Shown: positions 51,006 through 63,922 of the stretch, piece after piece
Layout of the letters: every line of letters starts with the position of its first letter
Position numbering within the stretch: position 1 is the first letter of the stretch
Source: Brachionus plicatilis
Taxonomy: Eukaryota; Rotifera; Eurotatoria; Ploima; Brachionidae
NCBI GenBank assembly: GCA_010279815.1
Contig: QEOQ01000180.1
Coordinates: forward strand, 2,154,930-2,218,929
Direction of reading: 5' to 3'
Length of the DNA stretch: 64,000 nucleotides
Translations under genes and position numbers: made by a program
The notes under the pieces: generated by a model
What the model was told of the DNA's origin: nothing
The model's database searches: none
What the model saw: the letters and a program-made list of their open reading frames with translations, nothing else

Positions 51006-54000
51006 GAGGGCTTTTGTTTTAAGTGTTAACCAGCAAGAGACAAATCGATAATTGAGCTTTCACTACAAAACGCACGTGCACATTTAAGCTTTGATTTTTT
51101 AAAACAAACACCATGTCACTTGATTTTGCCTCTGAGCGGACCAATGTCTCATTTTCTCATACTCAAAACAGCGTTCAAATTTTTTTCAACTCAAAAAAAA
51201 AACATTTTTTTTATTTTTTAAATCTTTTAATTAAAACTGAATTTAATTTTCTAGAGAATTTTATTTTTCTATCATAGAACTTAAAGTGATATTAATGATC
51301 AGGAAAACTCAAAAATTATTAGAAAAAAAAAACAGGTTTTAAAATTTTATCAAAGTTTAAAAAAAAAAATTTTCAAACACAGGGCTGAAAGTGAAATTTA
51401 GCATCATCTCCAGGAAAATTTTAAAAAAAAACCTAAGTCTCAGAATCCGTGCAGACCAATTTTCAGATGTTTTTATTTACCAAGATCAATTTTCTTTATT
51501 TTTTGGATTTTTTTTTTCAATTAGCAAAAAATACTCAATTAATAGTCATTTGATAGATTTGGAATAGGTTCGAGTTGGAGCATATTCCGCTTCTGCTAGG
51601 TTGTTGCCTATCCGTCTAGCTTAATTAATCGAAAGCCGATACATACTGTGAACAACTGGAGTTTAAACAAGATCGAATTTAATTGTATCAAATGGCCACG
51701 TTTTTGTTTATAAAAATTAGAAAATTTCCTCTTTAGTAATCACTGTCTAAAAATTGGGTCCGTAAGAGTCGGCAAGAAGCGGCTATGCGAGCTACTTAAC
51801 ACGAGCCCAAAAGCGCTCCAAGTCTCGCTACAAAAACCACTGAATCCCTTTGGGTCTTAATTTTAATTGAAAATAAATAATGATCACGTAACTTTTTATT
51901 TAACTCGTTAAAAATACTTTAAAATAGAAATTTATTTCGCACGAAGCCTATTTGATCTAAGTGCTGACACAAAAATATTAGTTTTAATTTATTTTTGGAT
52001 TTAATTAAAATTAAGAGGTTACTGGCCGACAATTTTTTTTCAAATGACATTTTAGCAAGGATTTAAATTGATTGATTTATAATTAAAACAACAACAACGA
52101 TTATAAGAAAAAAAAATTAATTTTTTTTGTCAAAGTTAAGTCAGATGAAATTCGAGAAGATGGATAAAATGGTAGCTTATTTTTTTACTTAATGGTCGCA
52201 ATGAAGGCACCATATGTTAAAGTTCTAGAAATCAACTTCTTTAGAATTATTTTTTTTTAAATTTTCTTTTGAGAAAATAAAAAAGAAAAAGCTTTTGTCA
52301 CACAGAGCTTGTTTATTAATTAAATTTTAGTTCAAGAAAATAAAATTATTCAAGGGCCACTTAAAATTGGGATGGTAGTCAAATAGTGCTAGAAGAGAAG
52401 CTTTAGATATGATGGTTAGCAATGACCAAATCAATTATTTTACTCTATTTAACAGAAAATTAGCTTTTATAATTTATTTTCATCTAATAGCCGGACTAGG
52501 CTAACTATTTTACAGATAATTTACAATTGTTTCCATTTGATATATTTTTTAAAATTTTTTTTTGCCAAAAAAATTTTTTTTTTCGCTCTTATAGATAACA
52601 TATAAATGATCTACTATTTAAAGATACTCAGAGTTCTGGTGGAGTTTGTTGCAAGCCGAGTGTTCATAGTGGCTTTCTAAATTTCGCATGCTGCTATTAA
52701 ACTTTTTTTATCATCATCATCAACAATGTTTATAGCAACTAATCTCCAATTTATATACAAACTAGAAATTTGAATTTTATGTTTTTAATTAACTTGGTAC
52801 AGGTTGAACAAAATAATTAGCCTCAAAGTATGTTTAATGATAGCGGATTAAATCAACAATGATAAGTCATCTCATTGCTTTTATTTGTTTATTTTCAAAT
52901 TTTGGTAATGATAGAACAGAAAAATCATTTTGGCGAAATTGACGCGTTATTTGCCCGATCTAGCATTCAATGTTTACACTGGTCTTAAATTAGGTGAAGC
53001 CAGGTCGAAGTATAATTTCAAAATTGTTTTTATTTTTACGAAAAATTAAGAAGCTGACAAAAATAAACCACAATTTAACAAAAAAATGAAAGATAAGAAG
53101 AGTTCTTTACCGATATTATGTTTAGAGAATATTTTATTTTATAAAATTTTTAAGTTTTTGAAATCCTATGGCAAAATAGGTGAAAACAATACAATATTTT
53201 CTTAGTAGAGCATTCAATTAAAAGTCTATTTAAAATGATTTAAAGCTGTTGTAGTTTTAAGTTGAGGCAACAATTTTTCATAGCCCTAAGTGGCTTATCT
53301 TTTGTGTCGAGTTTTTATTTTAAATTTCAAAAAAAAAAATAATTAAATAAAATTTTAAAACCGTTTATGCTTTCGGTCTTAAGTAGACTAGATTAACTAA
53401 GACCTACTCGAAAGAAAAAAATCCTCATTTGAAAGAAAAACAATTTTGACACAAGACCAAAGCGGACTACCAAGATATTAAGGCTATTTGGTTTCTTATT
53501 TATCTTCAAAATTAGTTGCAACTTTCGATTTGTTTTTGATACACTAGACTCAATCTAATTCAATAGTGATAATTAAAAAAGGTATTTTATTTGTAAGCTT
53601 TTATTTTCTTTTTATTTATCTAAATTTGTTAAACTCTTTCTTTGAACGTACACGCCAACCGAAGAATATAAACATCACTCTAGTCCATTTTTGTTTACCA
53701 CTAAACCACTTTGTTTGTACTTGATTACAATTCATTTTTGTTTAAAAATGTAAATCTCTTAGATTTTTGTTGACCAGTCGCGTCTTTTTGAACCAACAGA
53801 TTGGACACCATTTGTCGGATAGCTAGCTTAAATGTTGAGGCCAGTGCGGGCATTTTCGGGTCGGATGCTATGATATACAAATTAGACTAAAAATATTCAT
53901 TCCCTAGGCACTGAACAAAGCCAGACGAATCTTAAGTTTATCAACAAAAAAATAAAATTTTAATCAATTACTCAAATTGTTTTAACATAGATAAATAGTT

Positions 54001-56283
54001 TATTTAAAATGATTGGCAAATAAAATTAGATAAAATTTTGTAATTCTCAACGGTATTTTGTGTATATTTTTGAAAATAGAACGCCTCTCAGAGCTATAAA
54101 CAAACTTTTGGGCGGCTAATTTCGATATTTTTCTTCATAATTGAGTAATCAATTGTTTTCGCAGAATATAGATAGATAACCACTATAAATAATTTGCTAT
54201 AAACAATCGACTCAATGCATTCTCATACGGAACTATCTTAGATAAAAAAATTAATTTTTCATAAACCAAGTGAATAAAATTTTGTTTTATTGTATTTAAT
54301 AGTTGAGGTTTGTTTAGATAGAAAAAAAAAATTATTAGCTATGGTTCAGCTTTTTTTTTTAAATAAAATTCAAATTTTGTAAGATAATTTGGAGGAGAAG
54401 TTCTTCTGGTCAGCTCATAGCAGAAAATTTAAGATTAATTTTTTATTTATTTTTGAAGTAAAAAGCTGCCTTTTGGACAGTATGAATTTTTCCGGTATGC
54501 ATATCTCTCAACATTTGTTTAATTTCAAATTTATTGATTTTAAATTTTTATCTTGGATTATATTGATTTAATTCTTTTTACTTTATTTCTTCATAGTTTT
54601 TTTATTTTATCTTCTTCTTTTTTTTTTATAATTGTAAGATTCTTAATTTCATACTTCTCCTTGTGGAGGTTAATTTTCATCAAAAAAATAAAATTTATTT
54701 ATTATTAATAGCAGTGAACGCTGAAACTGGAAAATCCAATGAGTTTGTTGTCAGGCACAATATGACAGCTGATAAAATTAAAACGCATTCTTTAAAACTA
54801 TAAGCTGAAGGTACTTTAACTAATCTTTTGGTAAAGAGTTCCATAATTTAATTTGCCAATATTATGCATAAATCTTCAAATTTTTAAATAAATTATAAAA
54901 GATGTTTGAAAAAAAAATTTTTTTTTTCAATTTATTCTATTTAGATCAATAAATTTTATAACTTTCTTATTAATCGGTGTCATTTTGCATAAATTTAAAA
55001 AACTCTTTGAAAAAATTTTTTTATTTATTTAATTGGCACCATCGTGAGCTGTTTTTAGCCCAAGTCTAAAAAAGAAAATATAAAGAAAAATAATTTTCTA
55101 AATAATGAATAATTTTTGTTGTTGAAAAAATTCTGTTTATTTAAACATAAATACAAAAATTGCTAATAAACTTGGTGTCACCATAATTTTAATGAAAAAA
55201 TGACAATTTAATGGAAGAAAAAAATTGTAAGATCATTTCTAGGAATTAAAAATAAATATGAATTTTTATATTGTAACATATTGATTACAATTATTTTTTC
55301 CGAATAGTTTATTTACTGTTAAAATAATTTCAAATATGATTAAGTCGGATCAGATATGTTTTTTGTTAACAAATGGTATCTATAAGTGTCAGAATGATTT
55401 GATTAGAATATACTTAGAGCAGTCGAATTGTGAAAAAACAACTATTGAATGGATTATGATATGCATCAAGTTATTAGGTGTCTAAAATTACAGTTTAGCT
55501 TTAGTTCAATCACATGTCATGCAAATATATTAATAAAGTGTTAAATTTTTAGACAAATGTTTACATATTTATTCGAACTGTTTCAAATGAGATTAAGATT
55601 GCGTAAAAGTATTTTCCTAAACGATTATCTTGAATAAGAAATTCAAAGAATTTTAAATATTTCGATTGAATGGCTCAGAGCGAATTCTTTGATTTTGATT
55701 TTTTTTTGCTAAGAGTTCATTAATACAAGGCTTCTGAGTCTTGTTAAAAAAGACTCGATTTCAATAGCCAGGCTAATTAATCTAATCATCACTCGCAGGA
55801 ATAGCTGAATTTGGGGTCTAAAAATCGATAGAGCAGCCCGAGACATAAACAAACGCCATTCTTTAGTTGAAAGATATAAATGTTATTTATTTTAGATAAA
55901 ATTTAAATATTGCTATCCTGGTTGGGGCCTATGCATTGAACAGATCGTATCTTGACAAGTCTGTTTTATTTCGCCAAATGATGGCCAGCCAACATTCAAT
56001 CTTTATCGGGGCCCGTGGGGTTTAAGTGTAAAAAGATGTATTTATCTGTGCTTAGATTTAGCTCTAGGTCCAATTAATATTCTATTTTTTCTGTGTATAT
56101 TTTTAAACTAATTTCAATTTAGAATCCTAATTAATAAAGATAAACTAACAAATTTTTTTGTTTCTATTTTTATTATCTTCATTTTAGACTAATAAAAAGT
56201 TAATAAATAATCAACATATGCTTCAGAAAAAAACAAGTGTATTTTAAATTGGCTTTGTTGGATGTACCATTTTAAATGCCATA
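51006..56283. other. Gene-poor region upstream of the kazrin-like gene
   Basis: No supported gene. Patches with higher GC lie at about 51560-51860, 53760-53960 and 55780-56040, the last within 500 bases of the start codon at 56284. They could be enhancers or promoter DNA, or an unrecognised 5' UTR exon. The ORF at 54389-54571 has no family motif. Confidence 0.45.
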
Positions 56284-59200
56284 ATGAAATCGTTGATATC
56301 GAACTATTTAAACAGTAGACGCTCATTTAAGCTGGACGAGTCAAATGAGGCCAAAGAAGGCGATGAAAATAAGCAGAACGCTATAAAACAGCCCGAAACA
56401 AATGATGATTGCACGCAGAACAGCCTGGAAGATAGCATTTTAAATTTAAATCTCAAATATATAGATGATAACGATTCGGACTCGGCATCAAATCCCGAGT
56501 CGAACAGTATTTCAAATGTTCTAAATGATTCAAGTCAAGTTGATTCACAGTACAAGGCCAAAACGTGTCAATACAGTGAGTATTTGTTTTAAAATCCAAG
56601 TTTAGAATAACACAGAATCACGAATAGTTTTGTTTATAAACTATTTAAAAAAAAATTTTTTTCAAATGTAATTAAAAAAAAATTTGATCCTTTGACAAAA
56701 AATAGGACTGATAACCTACTAATTTTTCTTATTGATTCACTCAAACATATTCTACCTAGTTTTGACTTAACAAGGTCGAAATTAGCCCAGTTTTCGCACT
56801 AGCTGAAGGAAATTCAATAGCTCAAGATTGAATTAGCTGCCATTATCTTATTAGATTTCACCAAAGATGACAAGCTGTATCAGATTACACTACCTGACTT
56901 TAAATTTCGGCAATGAATTATTAACTTTACAGTATTAAATATCTTGACACCAAATTCCAAGTGTTATATAAGCTTAAATGTGATTTAAAGCGGCCTCTTT
57001 TTGTTGAATTGGTTTAAGATTTTTTTTTGTTTTTCTTGAAGAATCTTAGCAATTAAAAGTGGATTACTTAATAGAATGTTTTCTTTAAATTAACCTCGTA
57101 GCCTAAAGTAATCAAAATTTTGTCAAATACAAATCTCCAAGATTAAGGCGTAGAAACTGTGTAAATCGATTTATCAGTGTTGTAGACAATTGTCCTAAGG
57201 CTTTAAAATGTTAAGCACTTAATTGGACTCTTTGAATTAAATAATAGACAAAACATAAATTGTTATCTAAATGTTTATCTTGGACAAGAATAGTTGAAAA
57301 AACAATCGAAGAAATTCAATATGTGAAGTAGATTTAGAAAAAACATAATATTTTATCTTTTAAATAAATTTATTATGTAATTGTTTTTAAAAAAATTTAG
57401 GAAAAACATTTTAAGAGATTAGTTGAATTCGGCTTTATAAAAACTCTTCAATTTAAGAGAGCAATCAGTGGAATTCAACTTAAGGTTCAAACATTGAATA
57501 GCTCTAAATCTTAACAAGCTAATTCAACATCACTATTTTCTTTACTTGAACACTTTTTGCATTCACTTTAGTAAATTTTTTGTTCTATATATTGAATCTT
57601 TTTTTGTAATAATTAAATTAGAGTTTAATTTCCCGCTAAATTTTTCCACTTAAAGTATTGGAATCGTTGAATAAGCTGAATATTCACATAGAACATCTAC
57701 TTGATCAGCAATATCAGTCGGTGGTGAACCTAAACAATAGCAGCAAGGTAGACCGATCTTACATTAAGAAACAAAATCTGATACTTGAACACAAAATTCC
57801 GCAAACCAAAAGCATCATAGTCGACCAAGTACAGACATGCTTATTTTATGTTGACCATTTTTTGGCAGGAGATAAAAGGTGAGTTAAAAATTTGCAAAAT
57901 TGATCAAAATAATTTTCTCTATTTTTGACAGAAATTCAGAGATGAGTCAGAGTGGTTGTTTACTGAACCAAAATCCGTATTTACTCTCGGAAAATAGACT
58001 TTTGAAAGAAAAAATTCGAAGCCTTGAAGAAGTAAATTGATTTTTTCTCAAAAAAAAAACTTTTTTAATCATTCAATTTCAAGAAATTGAAACAACAATG
58101 TGAACAAGACACGAACCAACTGAAGCAAACAATTGAGTCCATGAAATTGGAACGAAAAAAGCTGAAAGTTGAAAAAGTTGAAATTTTAAATCGCACAAAA
58201 CAATTGTACAAAGTCATTGAAACAAAAGAAAATCAGATAAAATCAATTTTAAAAACTTTTGAGTCCAGAACCAAAGAAACTTGCTCGATTGTTAAAAAAG
58301 TAAAAAAATAATCTTTTGATTTTTTTTTTTAATTTAAACTTTTAAGCTAATTAAAAAAAAAAAAAAATAAAATTTTTCAAACATTTTTTTTACTATCATC
58401 TTTTTCAGCTTATAGAAAATAAAAGCGAAATTGAAGAAGAAAAGTGTTATCTGGAAGCGTATATTGAGGAACTGGTGGCCGAAAACAGCGAATTAAAGCT
58501 GGTAGTTGAAAGCAAAAACGCTAGTCTGAATAAACTTCAAAGACAGTTGTATGATCTCAAGTCAAAATCGCCAAGATACAGCATAGGCAAGGAGTCAGAT
58601 CATGGCTATTCAAGTAGTAAATCAAGGGACACTCTTTCCTCGAGTTTGATTGATACCAATGTGGCGTCGAATCCAAAAGTAGAGTCCAAAATAAATAAAT
58701 CAAACTCAAAATATAAAACAAAAAAGGAAGAACGAAGCCAAAAGTGTAAATCAAACGACTCTTATTTGTACATTAAAAATAACCAGTTGACCGAGGCCTC
58801 ATTTAGCTTGCCTCATTCGGCCAATTCAAGATCAACCAAAATTAAAAACAAATTTCGGCTAAACAAATTGTCCACCTCAGCCTCTTGCCATCACAATATA
58901 GACAACACCAAAAGCGCGCCAACTTCCAAGTCCAATAACAACTTAAGTTTTATCATGAGCTCGAGTGATTATGAGGAAACTGACTTGAATAAAGTGCTTG
59001 ACTCGGACGAGTTCATTGACCTGGATGAGAATGACAAAAATTCCGCTAAAAGTGACAAAAAAGACAACTTAATTGTTTCGACCACTTCTGCATCTTCATC
59101 GTCCTCGGCATCGTTCACCACCAATTCTAGCCTCAAGCACCTTGAACTGTCCTCATCGACCACAATGGCCAGTGTGTCGCCCAGTGTTTCTCTGACCTCA

Positions 59201-60753
59201 TCGTCGACCAGCTCATACAAAAATGATCCAACTGACTCAAAAAATGATCTAAACAAACCACTGGCTTTGAATATTTCAGCCGAGTCCGAGACAAGCTCGT
59301 CGGACCTCTCGCCTCTGGTCATGAGCCAATCGATCACCCTGTGCGAAGAAGACAACCTGAACAAGACCTTGAATGACTTTAGCAACACGAGCCGATATTC
59401 GGTCAAGCAGCCATTGAGCATGTCAATGAATGTACAAACTCCCAACTCGAATGTTAAATCTCGCTCATCGCGCCTCATCAACACCATCATCCGCATGTCC
59501 ACCATTGGCTCTTCAATCTCAAATCCATCAAATAGATCGTCAGCTCTGGTAGAGACCAAGCAATTGCCCACTTCCTACTCAACCACTCTTTCGTCCAAGA
59601 CCAAAAATCGACACTCGCACTATTCCACATTTGTGTCGTCCAAGTCGAGCTATTGTGTGCGCGACACCGAGGACGACGATTGTGAAACAAAAAATTTGCT
59701 TGACAAATCTTTTAAGATACTGGAGGAAGAGCACCACAATTTGATTATAAGTGACTGGAGTCAGCAAGACATCAAAAATTGGCTGGAAAAACTCGGACTG
59801 CCTTCAATCTATGTCAAAAATGGACTGAGACACTTGACCAGTGGAAAAATGCTCATCAATCTAAATGAAACCGACTTGGAAAAATTGTTCCAAATGGCCA
59901 ATATAATGCACAAGCGAAAGCTTAAGTTGGCCCTCGACGAGCTCAGATATCCGGACAAGTGTAAGCACACCAAGCTGGGCGAGATAACCAACGAGTGGTT
60001 GGTGAACAAATGGCTCAAGGACATTGGTCTTGTGTATTTGCAGGGTATTTTCAGACTCAATTTGGTCGATGGTCGTGTACTGGCCAGTCTTCACAAAAAA
60101 GACTTGGAAAAATATTTCGGTGTGACAAGAAAAATTCACCAGAACAGCCTGCTTTTGGCCATCGAATTGCTGCGCAAACACGATTTCGATGTGCACAAGA
60201 TCAATGGTCAAAGAGAACTGAGCCACAAAGAGAATCAAACATTGGACATATGTCTTTGGACAAATGAAAATTTTATCGATTGGCTCAAACTAGTGAATTT
60301 ACATGAGCATGTTGACAAATTACCAGAATCCGGTATGCATGGTGCTCTAGTAGCTGACAGCTCGTTTAACACTGAGTGTTTGTTTCACTGTCTGCAGGTT
60401 CAGGACGAGTCTAAATATGCCAATATAAGAAAAATATTGGACGATGAAATTAAGCTGTTGAAAAAGACAAAAAAGTAGAAAAAAATATTTTTTTTTAATA
60501 AATTTTATTTTTTTTAATAAATTTTATTTTTAGCAATATGAAAATGGATTCGGCGTTTAGCAGACCATTGAGCTCGTTTAGAAACGACAAGCAGCGAATT
60601 TTCACCTTCAGAGGCTCGCTTGGTCGGGCTTTGGGCAAAAAAGTCAAACGAGACATTTCGTCGCCATTGATCGATGACGAAACTTTGAAAAAAATTGAAT
60701 TCAGTCACAAAATAATTGATATGAAATCATCAACTAACAACAGTTTGGCTTAA
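56284..60753 (+). CDS. KAZN: Kazrin-like protein: coiled coil and three SAM domains
   Basis: Cytoplasmic scaffold of the liprin/kazrin superfamily, linked in vertebrates to junctions, cytoskeleton and endosomes. Exons: 56284-56575, 57656-57878, 57932-58031, 58084-58299, 58409-60474 and 60534-60753; phases agree, 1038 residues. Residues 1-97 are acidic; ~98-325 form a charged coiled coil; ~325-700 are Ser/Thr/Asn-rich and disordered. SAM1 is at ~726-790 (DWSQQDIKNWLEKLGL), SAM2 at ~800-870 (NEWLVNKWLKDIGL, LVDGRVLASLHKKDLEK, KIHQNSLLLAIELL), SAM3 at ~890-960 (LWTNENFIDWLKLVNL, SGMHGALV). SAM2 resembles kazrin more than liprin. The last exon adds a basic tail (FRGSLGRALGKKVKRD). If the 59-nt intron 5 is retained, a TAG at 60476 ends the protein ~72 residues earlier. 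Liprin-beta is the main alternative. Confidence 0.8.
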
Positions 60754-61710
60754 TTTAAAATTAGATTAATTTAAATCGTTAAATGTTCGAATCGATTTTG
60801 ACAGGAGACTTATGTAAATTAGTAGAAACGAATATACCTCAGCTAAAGTCCTTACCAAACGAACCCTAGTCTCGGTTTAAATGGTTCGGCAGATGCTTTT
60901 TGTGTAATAGTATAATTGTTTTGTATTATTTGTATTTTTCTCATTTTTAAAGCCTTTATAATTTAATTTTTTTGTCTCTAAATTGTTTGAATGATTTGGA
61001 AAACAGCACGAGAGGAAAAGGCGGCTAAATTAGATTTTCTTTTCCTCTTGAGTAAAGTGTTCATGAATTCTATAATTGATTTTCGATGTGCAGCAATTGT
61101 ATTCGATTCTCATTTTGTAACCATGTAAAACAAATTTTATTTTTTTTTTTTTTTACATTTTTTTTTAATTTTAAAAAAAATTTTGAATCTTTCACTTTTC
61201 AGTTTGTTTAATGATTCCTGAACAATATAATCGATTTATATTATTTTTCGTTGTTTTTACTCCTCACATTTTTCTCAATTCTTATTTCTCTAAAAAAAAG
61301 ACAGAGGCTAAAATTTAAAAATTTAAATTTAAAAATTAAATTTTAGCAACTTGTGAATTCCAAAAATTTTACTTTATAAAATTTTAATTTAAAAAAAATA
61401 AAACATTTTTGACTTAAAAATTATTTCAAATTATCTTTGTTTGCTTTAATTAAAAACTTTAATATATTTTGAACTACGAAAGCCGTGTAAAAAATCTATG
61501 AATTTTGTTGATTCTTATTTTGAACTAATGCACACACAACAAACAAAAACTTTGAAGTCCCAATATTTTCAGACATATTTAAATTCTATATGCAAAAATT
61601 TTACATTACTATATTTACATTCACAAAAATATGCTATTAAGCTTTAGATGTATGTTAAATAATATAAGCAAAAATTTTTTCTTGTGTAAATTTGAAAATA
61701 TTTTTTTAGA
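60754..61710. other. 3' flank of the kazrin-like gene
   Basis: Probable 3' UTR followed by AT-rich spacer; AATAAA-type signals occur but none can be singled out. No gene recognised before 61711. Confidence 0.45.
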
Positions 61711-62175
61711 ATGAATTATCAAAAATTGCTAGGAAGATATACAAAAGCCTTTCCGATAACACTTTTTAGATTTCAATCGAGATCAGAAGTCAAATTAAGA
61801 GAATTTATTCGTCAGCAGCAAAAAAACTTGCCATCTTTTGATTTTAGACTTATGAGTGATGGCTTAATTCATCCTATGACTACTGACCAATTTATTCAAC
61901 CAAATGGAATGTCAATGAGACCCGCAGGAAATACACTTGAAACGCTGTTAAAATCGTTTCGAGGAAAGTATATCTACATGGTTAAGGAAGGAACAGCGAT
62001 TCCAGATAATTTGGTGCTTTTGCACGAACACACAGATCATTATTCACTTCAAACTTCGATTCAATGCAGTGAAAAAGATTTGAATGAAAATTTAACCAGG
62101 TTTCTAAAAGAAAATGCTTCACTTTTATCAAAAGAGCAATGCTATAGCTTAATTCAAGAAACAAAAAATAAATAA
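61711..62175 (+). CDS. Tse2-like ADP-ribosyltransferase-fold protein
   Basis: A single uninterrupted frame of 154 codons, unlike the intron-split neighbours. From about residue 50 it carries the features of the Tse2 family, whose bacterial founder is a type VI secretion effector: a DGLIHP segment, a PNGMS motif followed by RPAG, a basic FRGKYIY strand, a GTAIPDNLVLLHEH stretch and DHYSLQ, with a helical C-terminus. The first ~30 residues are basic with FRFQSRSE and could act as a targeting sequence; no signal peptide is clear. TTTTTTTAG stands one base before the ATG, so the mRNA may receive a spliced leader or a 5'-UTR exon. No immunity-type partner gene lies beside it. Eukaryotic members of this family exist, and transfer from bacteria is an inference. 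The native function in an animal is unknown. Confidence 0.7.
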   Translation: MNYQKLLGRYTKAFPITLFRFQSRSEVKLREFIRQQQKNLPSFDFRLMSDGLIHPMTTDQFIQPNGMSMRPAGNTLETLLKSFRGKYIYMVKEGTAIPDNLVLLHEHTDHYSLQTSIQCSEKDLNENLTRFLKENASLLSKEQCYSLIQETKNK

Positions 62176-62575
62176 ATTGGTTTTGAAAACAATATATGAT
62201 TTACCAATGTTTTTTTGAAATTTTACTTTAACTTCAAAATAAATATTAAAAATTTTCACATTTTCCTAAAATTTATTTATCACTCTAATTTATTTATTAA
62301 ATTTTCTTATTCTTCGAACGTATCCTAAGATAATAAAAAGAAAATAAAACTTTTTCGTTAATTTTCTCTAAAAATTATTCTCTAAATTATCTTTCATTAG
62401 AAAATTTTATCTCAAAAATGTCAATTAATCGTATGAATTCGTTACCCTTATTCAATATGATCAATTTTTGTTTTTGTATCATTTGATTTTTTTTGAATTT
62501 TTTTTATACTTAATAAATATTTAGATTATTCATAATGTTCGTTTTAGAAAAATATAATTCTTCATGAAAATGTAC
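62176..62575. other. Spacer between Tse2-like gene and piggyBac MITE
   Basis: AT-rich, non-coding; includes the 3' UTR of the upstream gene. Nothing else is seen. Confidence 0.45.
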
Positions 62576-62579
62576 TTAA

Positions 62580-62989
62580 CACTAGAAGTTCCAAATTTTC
62601 TTAATCATTAAGAACCGAGAACTCTAAAAAACTTTTTTATAACATTAAATGAAAAAAAATATTTTATTTTGGTTATTTAAATCATAAATTTTATAAAATT
62701 ATGTTATTATTAAAATAACAATTATAATATAATTCAAACAGCTTTAAAATTGCGGAATTTAAGGAAAGAATAAGTTCAATATAGAAAAAAATAGCATTCA
62801 ATTTTTTTTTTAAATATCAAGACCCAAAAGTCTTATAATCTTTTATTTATTTAAATTATCTACTTTTTATCGTTTTATTTGTAAAATTCTACGTTATTAT
62901 GAATATAAAAATAATTTTGTAGGGTTTTAATTTAATTAAACTTTTGAAAGTGAAAAAAAAGTCTCAAAAACTTCTCGGGTCTTCTAGTG
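62580..62989. mobile_element. 410-bp piggyBac-type MITE
   Basis: Flanked by TTAA on both sides (62576-62579 and 62990-62993), the invariant piggyBac target. The ends are inverted: CACTAGAAGTTCC at the left, and CACTAGAAGACCC inward from the right. The first nine bases are the same as the ends of the piggyBac relic at 9818-10404. It is non-coding and AT-rich, so it would depend on a transposase supplied elsewhere. Confidence 0.88.
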
Positions 62990-62993
62990 TTAA

Positions 62994-63643
62994 AGAATGG
63001 TTCTGTATTTTTTTTTATATTTAAAGCATTTAGTCATAAAAGTTGACAAATTTCGTAATTTTTACTCGAGATAAAGAACACTTAGATTTTTAGAACTAAC
63101 TACAAACGAAATTTAAAAGTAGACTCACAGAAACTTTTGGATGTTTTGTTTTAATTTTTCGAATTTGCTTTTTGCACTGTGACCAAATGATATCAATGTA
63201 TCTTAAAACGAACTTGAATAAAGTTTTGAATATTTGAATTAAAGACATAAGCTTGATTTTCCAATTCAGGATCAAACTAAAATATTAGTAAAATTTAGTC
63301 TATATATGACTAATTTTAAAAAAGAATGAAACAAGAAAATTGTACGAAGAATCACAATTTTCCTTGAATATTTTTTAATATTTTACAAGTTTTAATTTTC
63401 TTGGACTCTAATTGCAAAATTATTAATTTTGGAATAAAAAACAAAATAAATTGGAAACAAAAAAACAATTTTTGTTAGGGTCTAAAACTCGTTCCCCAAA
63501 ATAATTCTGATTTTTCGCTAATACATACAAAGCTAAGCAGACTTGCGGGTTTCATGCAAAGACTTAATTTGAGCCAAAGAAAGTTTGAAATAAATCTTTA
63601 ATTTATTTGTATCAAATGTTTTTAACATTGAAACTAAAAAAAA
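62994..63643. other. Intergenic, no gene recognised
   Basis: AT-rich with no recognisable element. Confidence 0.45.
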
Positions 63644-63922
63644 ATGTCATTGATAAAAAACATAGATAAAAAGACGATCTCATATGATTTGAGGAACAAA
63701 AGCAGTTTCTTCTTACAAGCAAAAGGAAAATATAATAACCATATGGAGTGGACTTTAAATTATTTTTATTCAAAGTTCCTGAATGAATTTTTACTAAGTG
63801 ATTTGAGTTTAGATACCAATAACTTCAGAAGAAGAATTGACAACAATATTAATTTACATTTTTTAAAGTTTTGTAAAATTTTTGTTAAATTTGATTTAAA
63901 TTTTAGATTATTTTATTACTAA
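63644..63922 (+). CDS. Hypothetical short ORF
   Basis: A 92-codon frame rich in Asn, Lys, Phe and Leu with no recognised motif and no signal peptide. Composition is close to chance for this AT content, but it is longer and less repetitive than most background ORFs here. It could be part of a larger gene continuing beyond the window. Low confidence that it is real. Confidence 0.15.
   Translation: MSLIKNIDKKTISYDLRNKSSFFLQAKGKYNNHMEWTLNYFYSKFLNEFLLSDLSLDTNNFRRRIDNNINLHFLKFCKIFVKFDLNFRLFYY

Noticed and set aside
58969..59571. 200-codon antisense ORF
   Set aside because: It is a shadow of the Ser/Thr-rich coding exon of the kazrin-like gene on the other strand.
59809..60267. Further antisense and frame-shifted ORFs over the SAM exons
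   Set aside because: They are explained by codon bias of the real exon; no family motif in these frames.
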